DNA from: Hymenobacter psychrophilus
GTDB lineage: Bacteria; Bacteroidota; Bacteroidia; Cytophagales; Hymenobacteraceae
Assembly: GCF_900107135.1 (NCBI RefSeq)
Contig: NZ_FNOV01000001.1
Span: 441,385-505,384 of the forward strand
Length of the DNA: 64,000 nt
Reading direction: 5' to 3'
The notes beneath the pieces are model-generated. The model ran no database searches, was not told where the DNA came from, and saw nothing but the letters and a program-made list of their open reading frames with translations. Every line of letters starts with the position of its first letter. The first letter of the stretch is position 1. The position numbers and the translations under genes are program-made. Below, in pieces: positions 25,840 to 37,387 of the stretch.

Positions 25840-27459
25840 TTAGCGAGTTACTGGCTCGGCCATCATCTGGGTGAGCTTGCGATAGATAAGGAACAGCACC
25901 AGTGACGCGGCGGCCGAGAGAGCCACGAAAATCATGAAGAACTCGTAGAGACCGGTGATTTCGAAGCCCACGAAGTGCGGAACGGGCTTGCCGGGCTCGG
26001 GGTAGAGGGCGCTCAGCACGCCGGCAAACTTGTTACCGGCAGCCGTGGCCAGAAACCACACGGCCATCAGCAGCGAGGCAAAGCGCAGCGGGGCCAGCTT
26101 GTTCACCAGCGCCAAACCGATGGGTGACAGGCACAACTCGCCAAAAGTGTGCATCAGGTACATCGTAATCAGCCAGAACATGCTCACTTTGGTGCTGGCA
26201 TCAACGCCTTTCACGCCGAAAGCAATAATAAGGTAGCCGATGGCCAGGAACATGAGGCCGATGGACATTTTCAGGGGCGACGAAGGCTCGATGCCGCGCT
26301 TGCCCATGAACGTCCAGACCAAGGCAAATACCGGGGCGAACAGAATGATAAACAGTGCGTTGGCCGACTGGAAGTAGGACGCGGGCACGGTGTAGGAACC
26401 CATTTGCCGGTTGGTTTGCTCGTCGGCAAAGAAGGTAAGTGAAGCACCCGCCTGCTCGAAGGCACCCCAGAAGAAGATTACGAAGAAGCTGAGAATCAGA
26501 ATTACGTAAATTTTCTGCCGCTCACGGGTGGTGATGGAGGCGTCGGCCAGCACGGCAATGGGCGTTACAATCATGGCGGCGAACACGAAGGCACCTACCC
26601 AGTCGTAGTTCATGAGCCAAGCAATAGCGGCGTACACCGCCACGAAGATGCCGATGAGCATGGGCAGCTTGCTGGCGAAGCTCTTGGCAGCGGGCTGGTC
26701 GAGGGTTTCGGCGCGCACGGGGGCGTCGGTATTCATGGGCACTACGGGCGAGTGGGCCACGGCCTGCTCGGGCTTGCCGCCCAGCGCCGCCCCATCGGCG
26801 GTTACCACGTATTTGTTCTTGAACAGCTCAAACGTGAGCGAGCCCACCAGCATACCGATACCGGCGGCCAGGAAGCCCCACTTAAAGTCTTCGGGGTTGC
26901 CCGTATCGCCCAGCGTACCGCATACCAAGGGTGAGAAAAACGCGCCCAGATTGATACCCATATAGAAGATGGTGTATGCCGTGTCGATGCGGTTGTCGCC
27001 GGCCGGGTAGAGCGAGCCCACCATCGAGGAGATGTTGGGCTTGAAGAAGCCGTTGCCGAAAATCAGCAGGCCCAAACCCAGCATAAATAATAGCAGCTGC
27101 GTTTGGGGCGCGGTAGCCTGCCCGGCTGTGTACATGGAAGCCGAGAAAAACAGCGCGAACTGGCCGATGGCCATCATCAGGCCGCCCACCAGAATAGAGC
27201 GGCGGTTGCCCCAGTAGCGGTCGGCCACATAGCCCCCCAGCAGCGGCGTGAGGTACACGAGGCTGGTGTAGTTGCCGTAGATGAGCGAGGAGTACTCTTT
27301 ATCAAATACCAGCGCCTGCGTCATGTACAGAATGAGCAGGGCCCGCATGCCGTAATAGCTGAACCGCTCCCACATTTCGGTGGCGAAGAGGACGTACAGC
27401 CCCTTGGGGTGCGACGAGGAGGATGACACGGGCTGCTGGGCAGCGGAGGGTGAGTGCAT
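25840..27459 (-). CDS. proton-coupled oligopeptide transporter (POT/PTR family)
   Basis: Twelve-to-fourteen-helix MFS transporter for di- and tripeptides driven by the proton gradient, 539 aa. The first-helix signature EMWERFSYYG is at residues 28-37 and includes the ExxERF substrate and proton motif. GGYVADRYWGNRRS between helices 2 and 3, FYMGINLGAFF and FGELCLSPIGL are further POT signatures. A soluble loop of ~40 residues (GKPEQAVAHSPV region) separates the halves. It is a single gene, divergent from pckA. Confidence 0.95.
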   Translation of the reverse strand: MHSPSAAQQPVSSSSSHPKGLYVLFATEMWERFSYYGMRALLILYMTQALVFDKEYSSLIYGNYTSLVYLTPLLGGYVADRYWGNRRSILVGGLMMAIGQFALFFSASMYTAGQATAPQTQLLLFMLGLGLLIFGNGFFKPNISSMVGSLYPAGDNRIDTAYTIFYMGINLGAFFSPLVCGTLGDTGNPEDFKWGFLAAGIGMLVGSLTFELFKNKYVVTADGAALGGKPEQAVAHSPVVPMNTDAPVRAETLDQPAAKSFASKLPMLIGIFVAVYAAIAWLMNYDWVGAFVFAAMIVTPIAVLADASITTRERQKIYVILILSFFVIFFWGAFEQAGASLTFFADEQTNRQMGSYTVPASYFQSANALFIILFAPVFALVWTFMGKRGIEPSSPLKMSIGLMFLAIGYLIIAFGVKGVDASTKVSMFWLITMYLMHTFGELCLSPIGLALVNKLAPLRFASLLMAVWFLATAAGNKFAGVLSALYPEPGKPVPHFVGFEITGLYEFFMIFVALSAAASLVLFLIYRKLTQMMAEPVTR

Positions 27460-27653
27460 GAAGAGTAACTAAGAATGGGGAAAGAGATACGAGCCCGGCT
27501 GCAACCGGAATGGGGTTGGTAAAACTACAAAAGTTTCCTAAACCGCCCGAAACCCGCGCAAACAGGCGGCCACTGCCGGACCGGAGCATACGATTTTACG
27601 GCGAATTTTCGCTATCATTTTGGTTTTCCCCGGTTTTTCGTCAGCTTTTTCGC

Positions 27654-27661
27654 TACTTTTG
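27654..27661 (+). promoter_or_regulatory. -7 promoter element of pckA
   Basis: TACTTTTG matches TAnnTTTG; it lies 54 nt before the pckA ATG. Confidence 0.5.
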
Positions 27662-27715
27662 CCCCGTATTCCCACTGATTTTTCCACCCAACCCCCCACC
27701 CGTTTTCGGCCCCTT

Positions 27716-29332
27716 ATGCTAGATTCTGCCGCCAACGCCCGCCTCGCCCCCTTGGGTATTTCCACCGCTGCCCAGGTCCACCTCAACCTCTCGCCCGCCG
27801 CCCTCGTCGAGGAAGCATTGCGCCGTAATGAGGGCACGCTCACCGACAACGGGGCGCTGATGGCCGACACCGGAGCCTTCACCGGCCGCTCGCCCAAAGA
27901 CCGTTTCGTGGTGAAAGACGCCAACACCGCCGACAGCGTATGGTGGGGCGACATCAACATTCCCTTCGAGGCCGACAAGTTCGACCAGTTGCACCAGAAG
28001 ATGGTGAAGTACCTGGAAGACAAGGAGATTTACGTGCGCGACGCCTACGCCGGTGCCAACCCCGACTACGAGCTGAAGCTGCGCGTGGTGAACGAGCTGG
28101 CCTGGCATAACCTGTTCTGCTACAATATGTTCCTGCGCCCCGCCGAGGGCGCCGACACCAGCTGGACGCCCGATTTCAGCATCATCTGCGCCCCCGGCTT
28201 CGAGGCCGACCCGGCCGTAGATGGCACCCGCCAGAAGAACTTTGCCATCCTCAACTTCACCAAGAAGATGATTCTGATTGGCGGCACGGGCTACGCTGGT
28301 GAGATGAAGAAAGGCATTTTCGGCGTGCTCAACTACCTGCTCCCCCACGAGCACAACACGCTCAGCATGCACTGCTCGGCCAACGTGGGCGCCGACGGCG
28401 ACACGGCCGTATTCTTCGGCCTCTCGGGCACAGGCAAAACCACCCTCTCGGCTGACCCCAACCGTGGCCTGATTGGCGACGATGAGCATGGCTGGACGCC
28501 CGACAAGGGCATCTTCAACTTCGAAGGCGGCTGCTACGCCAAGGTAATCGACCTGAGCCAGGAGAAGGAGCCGCAGATCTGGGACGCTATCCGCTTCGGC
28601 TCCATTGTGGAGAACACCCGCTTTATTGAGGGCACCCACACTGTGGACTACGCCAACAAAAGCGTAACCGAGAACACGCGCACGGCCTATCCGATCAACT
28701 ACATCGACAACGCCATCGAGCCATCGGTGGCCGATGCGCCCAAGAACATCTTCTTCCTGACGGCCGACGCCTTCGGGGTGCTGCCCCCCATCAGCAAGCT
28801 CGACAAGAGCCACGCTATGTACCACTTCATGTCGGGTTACACCGCGAAGGTGGCCGGTACTGAAATGGGCATTACCGAGCCTCAGACGACATTCTCGGCC
28901 TGCTTCGGCGCCGTATTCCTGCCCCTGCACCCCACCAAATACGCCGAGATGCTGGGCCAGAAGATGGACGAGAATCCCGACGTGAACGTGTGGCTCATCA
29001 ACACGGGCTGGACGGGTGGCTCCTACGGCACGGGCTCGCGCATGAAGCTACCCTACACTCGGGCCATGATTACGGCGGCCCTCAACGGCGAGCTGACCGA
29101 CGTGGAGTTCACCAAGCACCCCATTTTTGGGGTGGAGGTGCCCGCTACGGTACCCGGCGTGCCCACCGAAATCCTGGACCCGCGCAACACCTGGAGCAAC
29201 CCCGAGGAGTACGACCGCACGGCCTCCTCGCTGGCCGAGAAGTTTGTGAAGAACTTCGGCAAGTACGCCGACTACGCCAACGAAGAAATCCTGGCGGGCG
29301 CGCCGAAAGCGCAGGTAGTAGCCGGCGCTTAG
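27716..29332 (+). CDS. pckA: phosphoenolpyruvate carboxykinase (ATP)
   Basis: Gluconeogenic enzyme: oxaloacetate + ATP to phosphoenolpyruvate + ADP + CO2. 538 aa, standard length. The RSPKDRFVV substrate loop near residues 56-64, P-loop GLSGTGKTTLS at about 236-246, the Mg/Mn-binding LIGDDEHGW, and the INTGWTGGSYGTGSRM motif identify the ATP-dependent family. The ATG at 27716 follows a good -7 element; the upstream frame is open but precedes the promoter. A terminator follows. Confidence 0.97.
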   Translation: MLDSAANARLAPLGISTAAQVHLNLSPAALVEEALRRNEGTLTDNGALMADTGAFTGRSPKDRFVVKDANTADSVWWGDINIPFEADKFDQLHQKMVKYLEDKEIYVRDAYAGANPDYELKLRVVNELAWHNLFCYNMFLRPAEGADTSWTPDFSIICAPGFEADPAVDGTRQKNFAILNFTKKMILIGGTGYAGEMKKGIFGVLNYLLPHEHNTLSMHCSANVGADGDTAVFFGLSGTGKTTLSADPNRGLIGDDEHGWTPDKGIFNFEGGCYAKVIDLSQEKEPQIWDAIRFGSIVENTRFIEGTHTVDYANKSVTENTRTAYPINYIDNAIEPSVADAPKNIFFLTADAFGVLPPISKLDKSHAMYHFMSGYTAKVAGTEMGITEPQTTFSACFGAVFLPLHPTKYAEMLGQKMDENPDVNVWLINTGWTGGSYGTGSRMKLPYTRAMITAALNGELTDVEFTKHPIFGVEVPATVPGVPTEILDPRNTWSNPEEYDRTASSLAEKFVKNFGKYADYANEEILAGAPKAQVVAGA

Positions 29333-29352
29333 GCGTTAACTCTTCTGATTTG

Positions 29353-29391
29353 AAACTGCCCCGCTGGCCTCGTGCCGGCGGGGCAGTTTTT
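29353..29391 (+). terminator. intrinsic terminator after pckA
   Basis: 16-bp stem with one mismatch (29353-29368 with 29374-29389) and a T-run. Confidence 0.8.
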
Positions 29392-29446
29392 ATTGCGGTT
29401 GAAAGGTTTTTCGACCTGCCGGGTACTTCGTTGCATTTCCTTGCGC

Positions 29447-29454
29447 TACTTTTG
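29447..29454 (+). promoter_or_regulatory. -7 promoter element of the S1/P1 nuclease gene
   Basis: TACTTTTG lies 33 nt before the ATG and matches TAnnTTTG. Confidence 0.5.
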
Positions 29455-29487
29455 CGTCCTTGTTTGACACTTTACTGCCGCTTACCC

Positions 29488-30273
29488 ATGCGTAAACTTC
29501 TGCTTCCGCTGTTGCTGTTGCTTCTCTCACCGCTGCGCCTCTGGGCCTGGGGGGCCGACGGCCACCGGGCCATTGCCCTGATTGCCGAACACCACCTCAA
29601 GCGTAGTGCCCGCCAGCAGGTACAGCAGCTGCTGGGCACCGAAAACATGGCGTTGGTCAGCACCTGGCCCGACGAAATTCGCTACTACCCCGAGGGCAAA
29701 GACACTGGCCCCTGGCACTACGTGAACTCGCCCTCGGGCCTCGACCACGCCCAGTACCTGGCGGAACTGCGCACCAACGTCGGCCCCAATGCCTACACCG
29801 CCCTGCAAACCCAGATGGCCATTATGGCCGACAAGAGCAAGACCACGGCCCAGCGCCGCGATGCGCTTAAGTACGTCATTCACATCGTGGGCGACATTCA
29901 CCAGCCCCTGCACACGGGCCACGCCGAAGACAAGGGCGGCAACGACGTTAAGCTCAAGTTTCGGGGCCGCGATACCAACCTGCACAGCCTCTGGGACTCG
30001 GGCCTGCTCGACTATCAGGGCCTGACCTACACCGAAATAGCCCGGCAGTACAACTGCGGCATAAGTGGCCCGGACGTGCGCCGCATGCAAGCCGCCCCGC
30101 CCGCCGAGTGGCTCTGGGAATCGTACCAGGCCGCCGAACTGCTCTATCCCCTCACCCCCAGCGGTACCGAAGTACGGTTTGAGTACTACCCCGCGCACAG
30201 TGTGCTGATGCGCCAGCGCATCCAGCAGGCCGGCATCCGGCTGGCGGGTATACTGAATGATATGCTGAGTTAA
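29488..30273 (+). CDS. S1/P1-type nuclease, secreted
   Basis: Zinc-dependent single-strand nuclease/phosphodiesterase, 261 aa. A signal peptide (RKLLLPLLLLLLSPLRLWA) would expose Trp as the mature N-terminus (WGADGH), the residue that chelates zinc in P1. Other ligand motifs are present: TWPDEIR, WHYVN, the HIVGDIHQPLH cluster and GGND. It probably acts in the periplasm or outside the cell to scavenge nucleotides and phosphate. The start was chosen at the signal-peptide ATG; the longer frame overlaps pckA in another frame. Confidence 0.93.
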   Translation: MRKLLLPLLLLLLSPLRLWAWGADGHRAIALIAEHHLKRSARQQVQQLLGTENMALVSTWPDEIRYYPEGKDTGPWHYVNSPSGLDHAQYLAELRTNVGPNAYTALQTQMAIMADKSKTTAQRRDALKYVIHIVGDIHQPLHTGHAEDKGGNDVKLKFRGRDTNLHSLWDSGLLDYQGLTYTEIARQYNCGISGPDVRRMQAAPPAEWLWESYQAAELLYPLTPSGTEVRFEYYPAHSVLMRQRIQQAGIRLAGILNDMLS

Positions 30274-30283
30274 CGGTTGGGGC

Positions 30284-30345
30284 ACCTGCATAAAAAGGGA
30301 GTCCTGGCCGGCAATTGCCGGGCAGGACTCCCTTTTTATGCAGGT
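30284..30345. terminator. bidirectional terminator, 23-bp stem
   Basis: 30284-30306 pairs perfectly with 30323-30345; the loop contains a further CCGGCAATTGCCGG hairpin. It separates the convergent nuclease and SDR genes. Confidence 0.88.
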
Positions 30346-30360
30346 ATAGCCGCTTATGGT

Positions 30361-31629
30361 TTAGCTTTTGCCTCCCGGCTGCTTGCCTGAATCAGTCTTA
30401 TCGGTTCCCGGGCCGCGCACGTCGTCGGGAGTAGCTTTGGCCGAGCCGGCGCGGGGGGCACGGCCGTCACCGTTGGCACCTTTGCCAGTGTCCTGCACGT
30501 TGTCGGGGCGTTGGGGGGAAGCCTGAACGGAGCCTTTATCGGAGGCTGACTGGGGCCTTTTGCCTTGGTTGGAACGCTGCTCGCCCCCTTGGCCTTTGCC
30601 CGCGACTTTATCCTTCCCATCATCTTTACTGAAGGCTTTGACGATGGCGGCTACGGCTAAACCAGTGCCGGCTACAATGGCAACCGTGGCGGTGGGGTTT
30701 AGCTTGGCCTTGGTGTAGGTGCTGATTTCGCGGGTGCGGCCGGGGTAGTTGCCGCGCTCCTGCAGCTGGCCCGCGCCTTCGTACAGGCCGCTGGGGCGGT
30801 TACGGTGGTCAGCTTTGTCGGATTTGGACATAGGCGCGAAGGCTTTTTCCATAAACTTATCGAGCAGGGCCGGGGTCCACTGTTCCATGCCCTTAAACAA
30901 CTTGCCAGCCCCACCTACCAGAATATTGCGCTGGGGCGAGGTAGCAGAACTGAGAATAGCCTCGGCCACCGTTTCGGGAGCGTAGGCGGGCGGCGCGTGC
31001 TGGGGTACCTTATCGAGGTAGTTTTTGGCGTTCAGCGGGTAAGGTGTATCAATGGCAGCCGGCTGAATCAGGGTAACCGAAATGGGCGCATCTTCCATTT
31101 CCAGCTCGGTACGCAAACCGTCGGTGAAACCTTTCACGGCGTGCTTGCTGGCGCTGTACATGGTCTGCAGAATGGCCGTCACATCGGAGAGCACGCTGCC
31201 CACGTTGATGAGTGCCCCGCCCCGGTGGCGCAGGTGCTCCGTGGCTTCGAGCGAGCCATATACAAGGCCCCAGAAGTTGGTTTCGAACAGCTGCCGCATG
31301 TCGTCGACAGACTCATTTACGACCTTGCCATACATCGATACGCCGGCATTGTTCACCCAGGTATCAAAGCTGCCGAACTTCTGCTTGGCCTCGCGGGCAA
31401 TGCGCTTCACATCGGCCTGCTTGCTGACGTCGGCCACCACGTAGATAACCTCGCAACCCTGCTGGCTAAGCTCTTCGGTGAGCTCCCGCAAGGCCGCCTC
31501 GCTACGGGCGGCCAGCACGAGTTTCGCGCCGGCTTTGGCAGCCTGCCGGGCCGTTACCAGGCCAATGCCCGACGAGGCGCCGGTGATAACAATAGTTTGT
31601 TCGGAGAGTTTTTTGAGCTTGGTCTTCAT
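30361..31629 (-). CDS. SDR-family oxidoreductase with C-terminal membrane anchor and disordered tail
   Basis: 422 aa, unusually long for a classical short-chain dehydrogenase (~250). The NAD(P)-binding TGASSGIG is at about residues 16-23, NNAGVS follows, and the catalytic Ser and YSASK (Tyr-x-x-x-Lys) are present. After the ~280-residue enzyme comes a TATVAIVAGTGLAVAAIV transmembrane helix (about residues 313-330) and a ~90-residue Gly/Lys/Gln/Asp-rich hydrophilic tail. A membrane-tethered reductase is plausible; substrate unknown. SDRs of this general type act on lipids, sugars or polyols. Confidence 0.88.
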   Translation of the reverse strand: MKTKLKKLSEQTIVITGASSGIGLVTARQAAKAGAKLVLAARSEAALRELTEELSQQGCEVIYVVADVSKQADVKRIAREAKQKFGSFDTWVNNAGVSMYGKVVNESVDDMRQLFETNFWGLVYGSLEATEHLRHRGGALINVGSVLSDVTAILQTMYSASKHAVKGFTDGLRTELEMEDAPISVTLIQPAAIDTPYPLNAKNYLDKVPQHAPPAYAPETVAEAILSSATSPQRNILVGGAGKLFKGMEQWTPALLDKFMEKAFAPMSKSDKADHRNRPSGLYEGAGQLQERGNYPGRTREISTYTKAKLNPTATVAIVAGTGLAVAAIVKAFSKDDGKDKVAGKGQGGEQRSNQGKRPQSASDKGSVQASPQRPDNVQDTGKGANGDGRAPRAGSAKATPDDVRGPGTDKTDSGKQPGGKS

Positions 31630-31762
31630 GTGATTAGCTGGTTAATAGAGCCCGGAAGGCTGGAGGAAGGATATGGTTGGCTTACGCGAAAAACCCGCCC
31701 GCCGTTATCTTGGCCTCCCTGACCGCGTCCGGCCTGCCGGCCCCAACCGCCGGCTTCCCGCG

Positions 31763-31770
31763 TACCTTTG
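31763..31770 (+). promoter_or_regulatory. -7 promoter element of rsmE
   Basis: TACCTTTG ends 4 nt before the rsmE ATG, implying a leaderless or nearly leaderless mRNA. Confidence 0.55.
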
Positions 31771-31774
31771 CCCC

Positions 31775-32485
31775 ATGCCCCACACCTTTTTCGCCCCCGA
31801 CCTCGCCCCCGATGCCACCGGCTACACCCTGCCCGAAGACGAGAGCAAGCACGCCGTACGGGTGCTGCGCCTGGCCGTGGGCGCACCCGTGGTGCTGGTA
31901 AACGGCCAAGGCGACGTATTTGAGGCCGCAGTGGCCGACGCCAACCCCAAGCGCTGCGCCCTGCGCATCAGCGCCCACGCCCACTACAAGCCCCGCTCCG
32001 CCCCCATTCACCTGGCCGTAGCGCCCACCAAAAACCTCGACCGCATGGAGTGGCTGGTCGAGAAAGCCACCGAAATCGGGGTGGATAGGATTACGTTTCT
32101 GCGCTGCGCCCGCTCGGAGCGGCGCGAGCTGAAGCTGGAGCGGCTGGAAAAAATTGCCATTAGTGCTCTCAAGCAGTCGGGCCAGGCCTGGCTGCCGCAG
32201 ATGGACGAGATGCAGGACTTTAAGGCATTTGTGACCGGCGTTGCCCCGCAAACCACTTTCATTGCCCACCTGGAAGAAGGCGAGCGCACGGCGCTGACGC
32301 AGGTGGTGGATGCCGGGGCCGGTTGCTGCGTGTTGATTGGGCCGGAAGGAGATTTCACGCCGGCGGAAATTACGCTGGCGCTAGCGCGCGGGATTCGGCC
32401 GGTGACGCTGGGAAATTCGCGGCTACGCACCGAAACTGCCGCGCTGGCGGCGGTGTTTACGGCGCAGTTGGCGCGGGCCGTGTAG
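31775..32485 (+). CDS. rsmE: 16S rRNA m3U1498 methyltransferase RsmE
   Basis: SPOUT-fold methyltransferase that methylates N3 of U1498 in the 30S decoding centre, 236 aa. An N-terminal PUA-like domain ends near residue 75. The knotted SAM domain contains KNLDRMEWLVEKATEIGV, the LIGPEGDFTPAE loop (about residues 187-198) and LGNSRLRTETAA. The ATG at 31775 fits the domain start and -7 element. Its end overlaps the convergent zinc-ribbon gene by 29 nt. Confidence 0.95.
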   Translation: MPHTFFAPDLAPDATGYTLPEDESKHAVRVLRLAVGAPVVLVNGQGDVFEAAVADANPKRCALRISAHAHYKPRSAPIHLAVAPTKNLDRMEWLVEKATEIGVDRITFLRCARSERRELKLERLEKIAISALKQSGQAWLPQMDEMQDFKAFVTGVAPQTTFIAHLEEGERTALTQVVDAGAGCCVLIGPEGDFTPAEITLALARGIRPVTLGNSRLRTETAALAAVFTAQLARAV

Positions 32486-33569
32486 CAGCTGCTTGCGCGG
32501 CCGACTTAACGCCGCAGGAGGCGCAGAATGGCAGGTGAGCAAAGTTCTTGTGCCCGCAGTTGTAGCAGTCGGCAAACAAATTGAGGCCGCAGTGGCGGCA
32601 AAAGTCGGTGACCAGCTGCATAGCGTCGTTGGCTGGGGCCTTGGTTGGCGTTTCCCACTTTTTGATGATAAAATCTTTTCCGCACGACGGGCAGAAGTGA
32701 TTTTCCAACGCTTTTTCGGCCACTTCCAGCTGCACATTTTTGGCTCGCTCCTGGGTCGAAGCCTTCAACTCTTCCTGCTTCTGCTCCACGTAAGCGCGGA
32801 TTTTTTTGATGGCGTAGTAGCCTAGCCCCACCGACAGGGCAATGCCAACCAGGTAGCGCACGTAGCCGCCATAGCTGGGTAGGTAGGGCACGAGGCCAAC
32901 GAAGAAAACGTAAAACGAGAACAGCGTGAAGCCGAAATACAGCGGCCAGAATTTGTGCTTGCGGTAGCGAATCAGGAAGAAAATGCCAAGCCCCAGAATA
33001 GGCCCCACAAACAGGAGCCGAATAAAAAACACCTTCAGGTCATGCCGACGCGACGCCGTTTCAAAGCGGGCTTCCGCCGACTGCTCTTCCCGGTTTATCT
33101 GACGCTCGATTAACTCCGCCTGCTTTTCTCGGCCACTAATCTGTAGCTGGCGCGCACTGAGTTGGGCGCGCCAGGCCTGCTCCACTTTGTAGTAGTCATC
33201 AAGCCGACGGGCACGGTCTACTACCTCCTTATCCTTATCGGGGGAGCCCAGTGTTTTGCGGGTTTTTATCCAGTTCTCAAACGACTGTTTTTCGTTGTTA
33301 TAGTTCTGTCGGGCCGTGGTAATAGTTTGTTCAATGCTTTCGTTTTTATCCGTCAGCGTCCTGACTTCCGCCTCTAATGACCTCCTCTGCTTCTCCAACG
33401 CTCCGCGCTTCTGGCTCACGAAGCTTTCAACCTCCGGACGCTTGCTGGCCGGGTCCAAGTCGCCGATTATTTTTTCAGAAAGCCCAATCAGGAACACGCA
33501 TAAAACCAGCGAAACCAAGGTATTGATCAGTTTGGAGGTTTGCTGTAGCTTTTTGCTATTGAATTCCAT
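32457..33569 (-). CDS. membrane protein with coiled coil and zinc-ribbon tail
   Basis: Function not recognised. 370 aa: a TM helix at residues ~16-30 (LVSLVLCVFLIGLS), a charged coiled coil ~45-170, three more TM helices around 185-265, and a cytoplasmic tail with two Cys4 ribbons (CPSCGKDF, FCRHCGLN and CYNCGHK, FCASCG). Such ribbons usually mediate protein or nucleic-acid contact. The 3' end overlaps rsmE tail-to-tail. The alternative of one extended periplasmic coiled-coil sensor cannot be excluded. Confidence 0.8.
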   Translation of the reverse strand: MEFNSKKLQQTSKLINTLVSLVLCVFLIGLSEKIIGDLDPASKRPEVESFVSQKRGALEKQRRSLEAEVRTLTDKNESIEQTITTARQNYNNEKQSFENWIKTRKTLGSPDKDKEVVDRARRLDDYYKVEQAWRAQLSARQLQISGREKQAELIERQINREEQSAEARFETASRRHDLKVFFIRLLFVGPILGLGIFFLIRYRKHKFWPLYFGFTLFSFYVFFVGLVPYLPSYGGYVRYLVGIALSVGLGYYAIKKIRAYVEQKQEELKASTQERAKNVQLEVAEKALENHFCPSCGKDFIIKKWETPTKAPANDAMQLVTDFCRHCGLNLFADCYNCGHKNFAHLPFCASCGVKSAAQAAATRPAPTAP

Positions 33570-33591
33570 GTAGTGGCGTAAATGAATGTGG

Positions 33592-33614
33592 TGATTTTTC
33601 TCGGCGAAAAATCA
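33592..33614. repeat. small inverted repeat upstream of the zinc-ribbon membrane gene
   Basis: TGATTTTTC and GAAAAATCA are perfect 9-bp arms around a 5-nt loop, 22 nt upstream of the minus-strand start codon; a possible operator or a terminator of an incoming transcript. Confidence 0.4.
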
Positions 33615-33707
33615 AGTAAGTTAGTCTTGTTCGGGGCTAAATGGGAGCATCAGGTAGCGGTAGTAAAGAGACTGATGCCAGCCAGTGCAGCGAATTTGTG
33701 AACTGTG

Positions 33708-35781
<2,074 letters not shown>

Positions 35782-35782
<1 letters not shown>

Positions 35783-36510
35783 TAGTTATCGAGCGTTTGG
35801 TCTGTTTCTCTTCCTGATACTGCTCCGACTTTATGAGCTGCTCGCAGTTGCCACAGCGCAGCCACGTGGGCCAGCAGCACAACCGGCACCACGAAAGCGG
35901 GCAGCCACACGTAGGGAAAGTACATCAGGGCCATGTTGGGCTGCTCGAACGAGAACTGCTGGAATGGCCCCGGGGCCGACAGCAGCCCCAGCCGCACGAT
36001 GTTGCCCAGCAGCAGCAGCCCCACCACGTTCCAGACGACTAGCCCGCCCGGCCCCAGCCACCGGCGACGGAAGGCCAGGTAGTACACCAACGGGGCGGTA
36101 AGGCCCATCAGAATATCCCAGTTACGCCCCTCGAACGTCATGAGCCCTGGTACAGCCTGGTAGTAGTACAGCGCCCACAGCACCAGCTCCACCGGTATCC
36201 GCACCACGTGCAGCAACGTCAGCCGGTCGGGGGGCAGTTCATCGAGGAAGCGGCGGCCCCGCGCCGTAGCCAGCAATGCCAGCAGCGCCAGCAGCGGCGG
36301 GCCTATCGCCAGCGCGAATCGGGGCGGCAGCGTATCGGTAATGGTGTAGAAGCCAGTATAGGCCATCACCGCCTGATTCAGCAACCACGGCCCCCCTGCT
36401 ACCAGCAGCGCCTGCCGGTACTGGGCAGCAACTACCCGTAGCAGCATCCCCAGGGTCAAAATGGTCGTTAAGATGAAGGCCAGGTCGAGGCCGAAAGGAA
36501 CCGGGGGCAT
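35782..36510 (-). CDS. integral membrane protein, about seven helices
   Basis: Not recognised. 242 aa with roughly seven hydrophobic segments (for example LAFILTTILTLGMLL, PPLLALLALLA, GLVVWNVVGLLLLGNIVRLGLL and the WLPAFVVPVVLLAH helix) and few charges outside loops. It looks like a small multi-spanning protein of unknown activity. It overlaps the YdcF gene by one base in a TAATG junction, suggesting a joint envelope role. Confidence 0.75.
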
Positions 36511-36623
36511 GGGCGGGGCAGCAGTGGAGAAGCGCGGGTAGTGCTTACCTTGCGGGGCAAGCCGAACTTTCCCGGTTGGTCCGCAATTATAGCGGAATCC
36601 TGCTTGCCTACGCTACTGCTTCA

Positions 36624-37298
36624 ATGCCTAAGAATCTCTGCCTCTTCGCCTGTCTTCTACTTTTCTCGCTCACGGCGGCCGCGCCGGTGGCCCCGGCCCC
36701 CAGCTTCCGCATCGCCAAGCTGCACTACGGCGGCGGCGGCGACTGGTACGCCAACAAAACCAGCCTGCCCAACCTCATCCGTTTCTGTAACCAGGCGCTC
36801 AGCACCAATATTGCGCCCGCCGAGGCCACCGTGGAACTCGATTCACCCGAGCTGCTCACCTATCCCTTCGTGCACCTGACCGGCCACGGCAACGTCACGT
36901 TCTCCGACCTCGACGCCCGCAACCTGCGCCGCTACCTTATTGGGGGCGGTTTTCTGCACATTGATGATAACTACGGCCTCGACAAGTTTATCCGGCCCGA
37001 GATGAAGAAGGTGTTTCCCGAACTGGAGTTCGTGGAGCTGCCCTTCACTCACCCTATCTACCACCAGAAATTCCAGTTTCCGCGGGGCCTGCCCAAAATC
37101 CATGAGCACGACGGCAAGCGCCCCCAGGGCTTTGGGCTGCTGTATAAGGGCCGGCTGGTATGCTTCTACAGCTACGAGTGCGACCTGGGCAACGGCTGGG
37201 AAGACATGGGCACCTACCCCGAAGATACCCCCGCCACCCACGAAGCGGCCCTCAAGATGGGCGCCAACCTGGTTGCCTACGCCCTCACGCAGGACTGA
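36624..37298 (+). CDS. DUF4159 domain protein, secreted
   Basis: 224 aa. A signal peptide ends near LTAAAP, and the rest is one DUF4159 domain: FRIAKLHYGGGGDWYA, LPNLIRFCNQ, YPFVHLTGHGNVTFS, GGFLHIDDNYGLD and FYSYECDLGNGWED. The fold is flavodoxin-like and related to amidotransferase domains; its biochemical role is unknown. It is frequently found near MoxR/BatA systems, which are not seen here. Start chosen at the signal-peptide ATG; 54 nt upstream is a TACCTTGCGG promoter-like word. Confidence 0.85.
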   Translation: MPKNLCLFACLLLFSLTAAAPVAPAPSFRIAKLHYGGGGDWYANKTSLPNLIRFCNQALSTNIAPAEATVELDSPELLTYPFVHLTGHGNVTFSDLDARNLRRYLIGGGFLHIDDNYGLDKFIRPEMKKVFPELEFVELPFTHPIYHQKFQFPRGLPKIHEHDGKRPQGFGLLYKGRLVCFYSYECDLGNGWEDMGTYPEDTPATHEAALKMGANLVAYALTQD

Positions 37299-37314
37299 TA
37301 CTCAATTCGAAGAG

Positions 37315-37360
37315 AAAAGCCACTGAACGGACCAATTGGTGTCGTTCAGCGGCTTTTATT
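37315..37360. terminator. intrinsic terminator after the DUF4159 gene
   Basis: 15-bp stem with one mismatch (37315-37329 with 37343-37357) and a following T-rich run; convergent with the next gene. Confidence 0.75.
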
Positions 37361-37387
37361 TTTAACTTTTCTCTTTGACTCCAACGA

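Noticed and set aside
27719..28930. 403-codon antisense frame over pckA
   Set aside because: Shadow of pckA.
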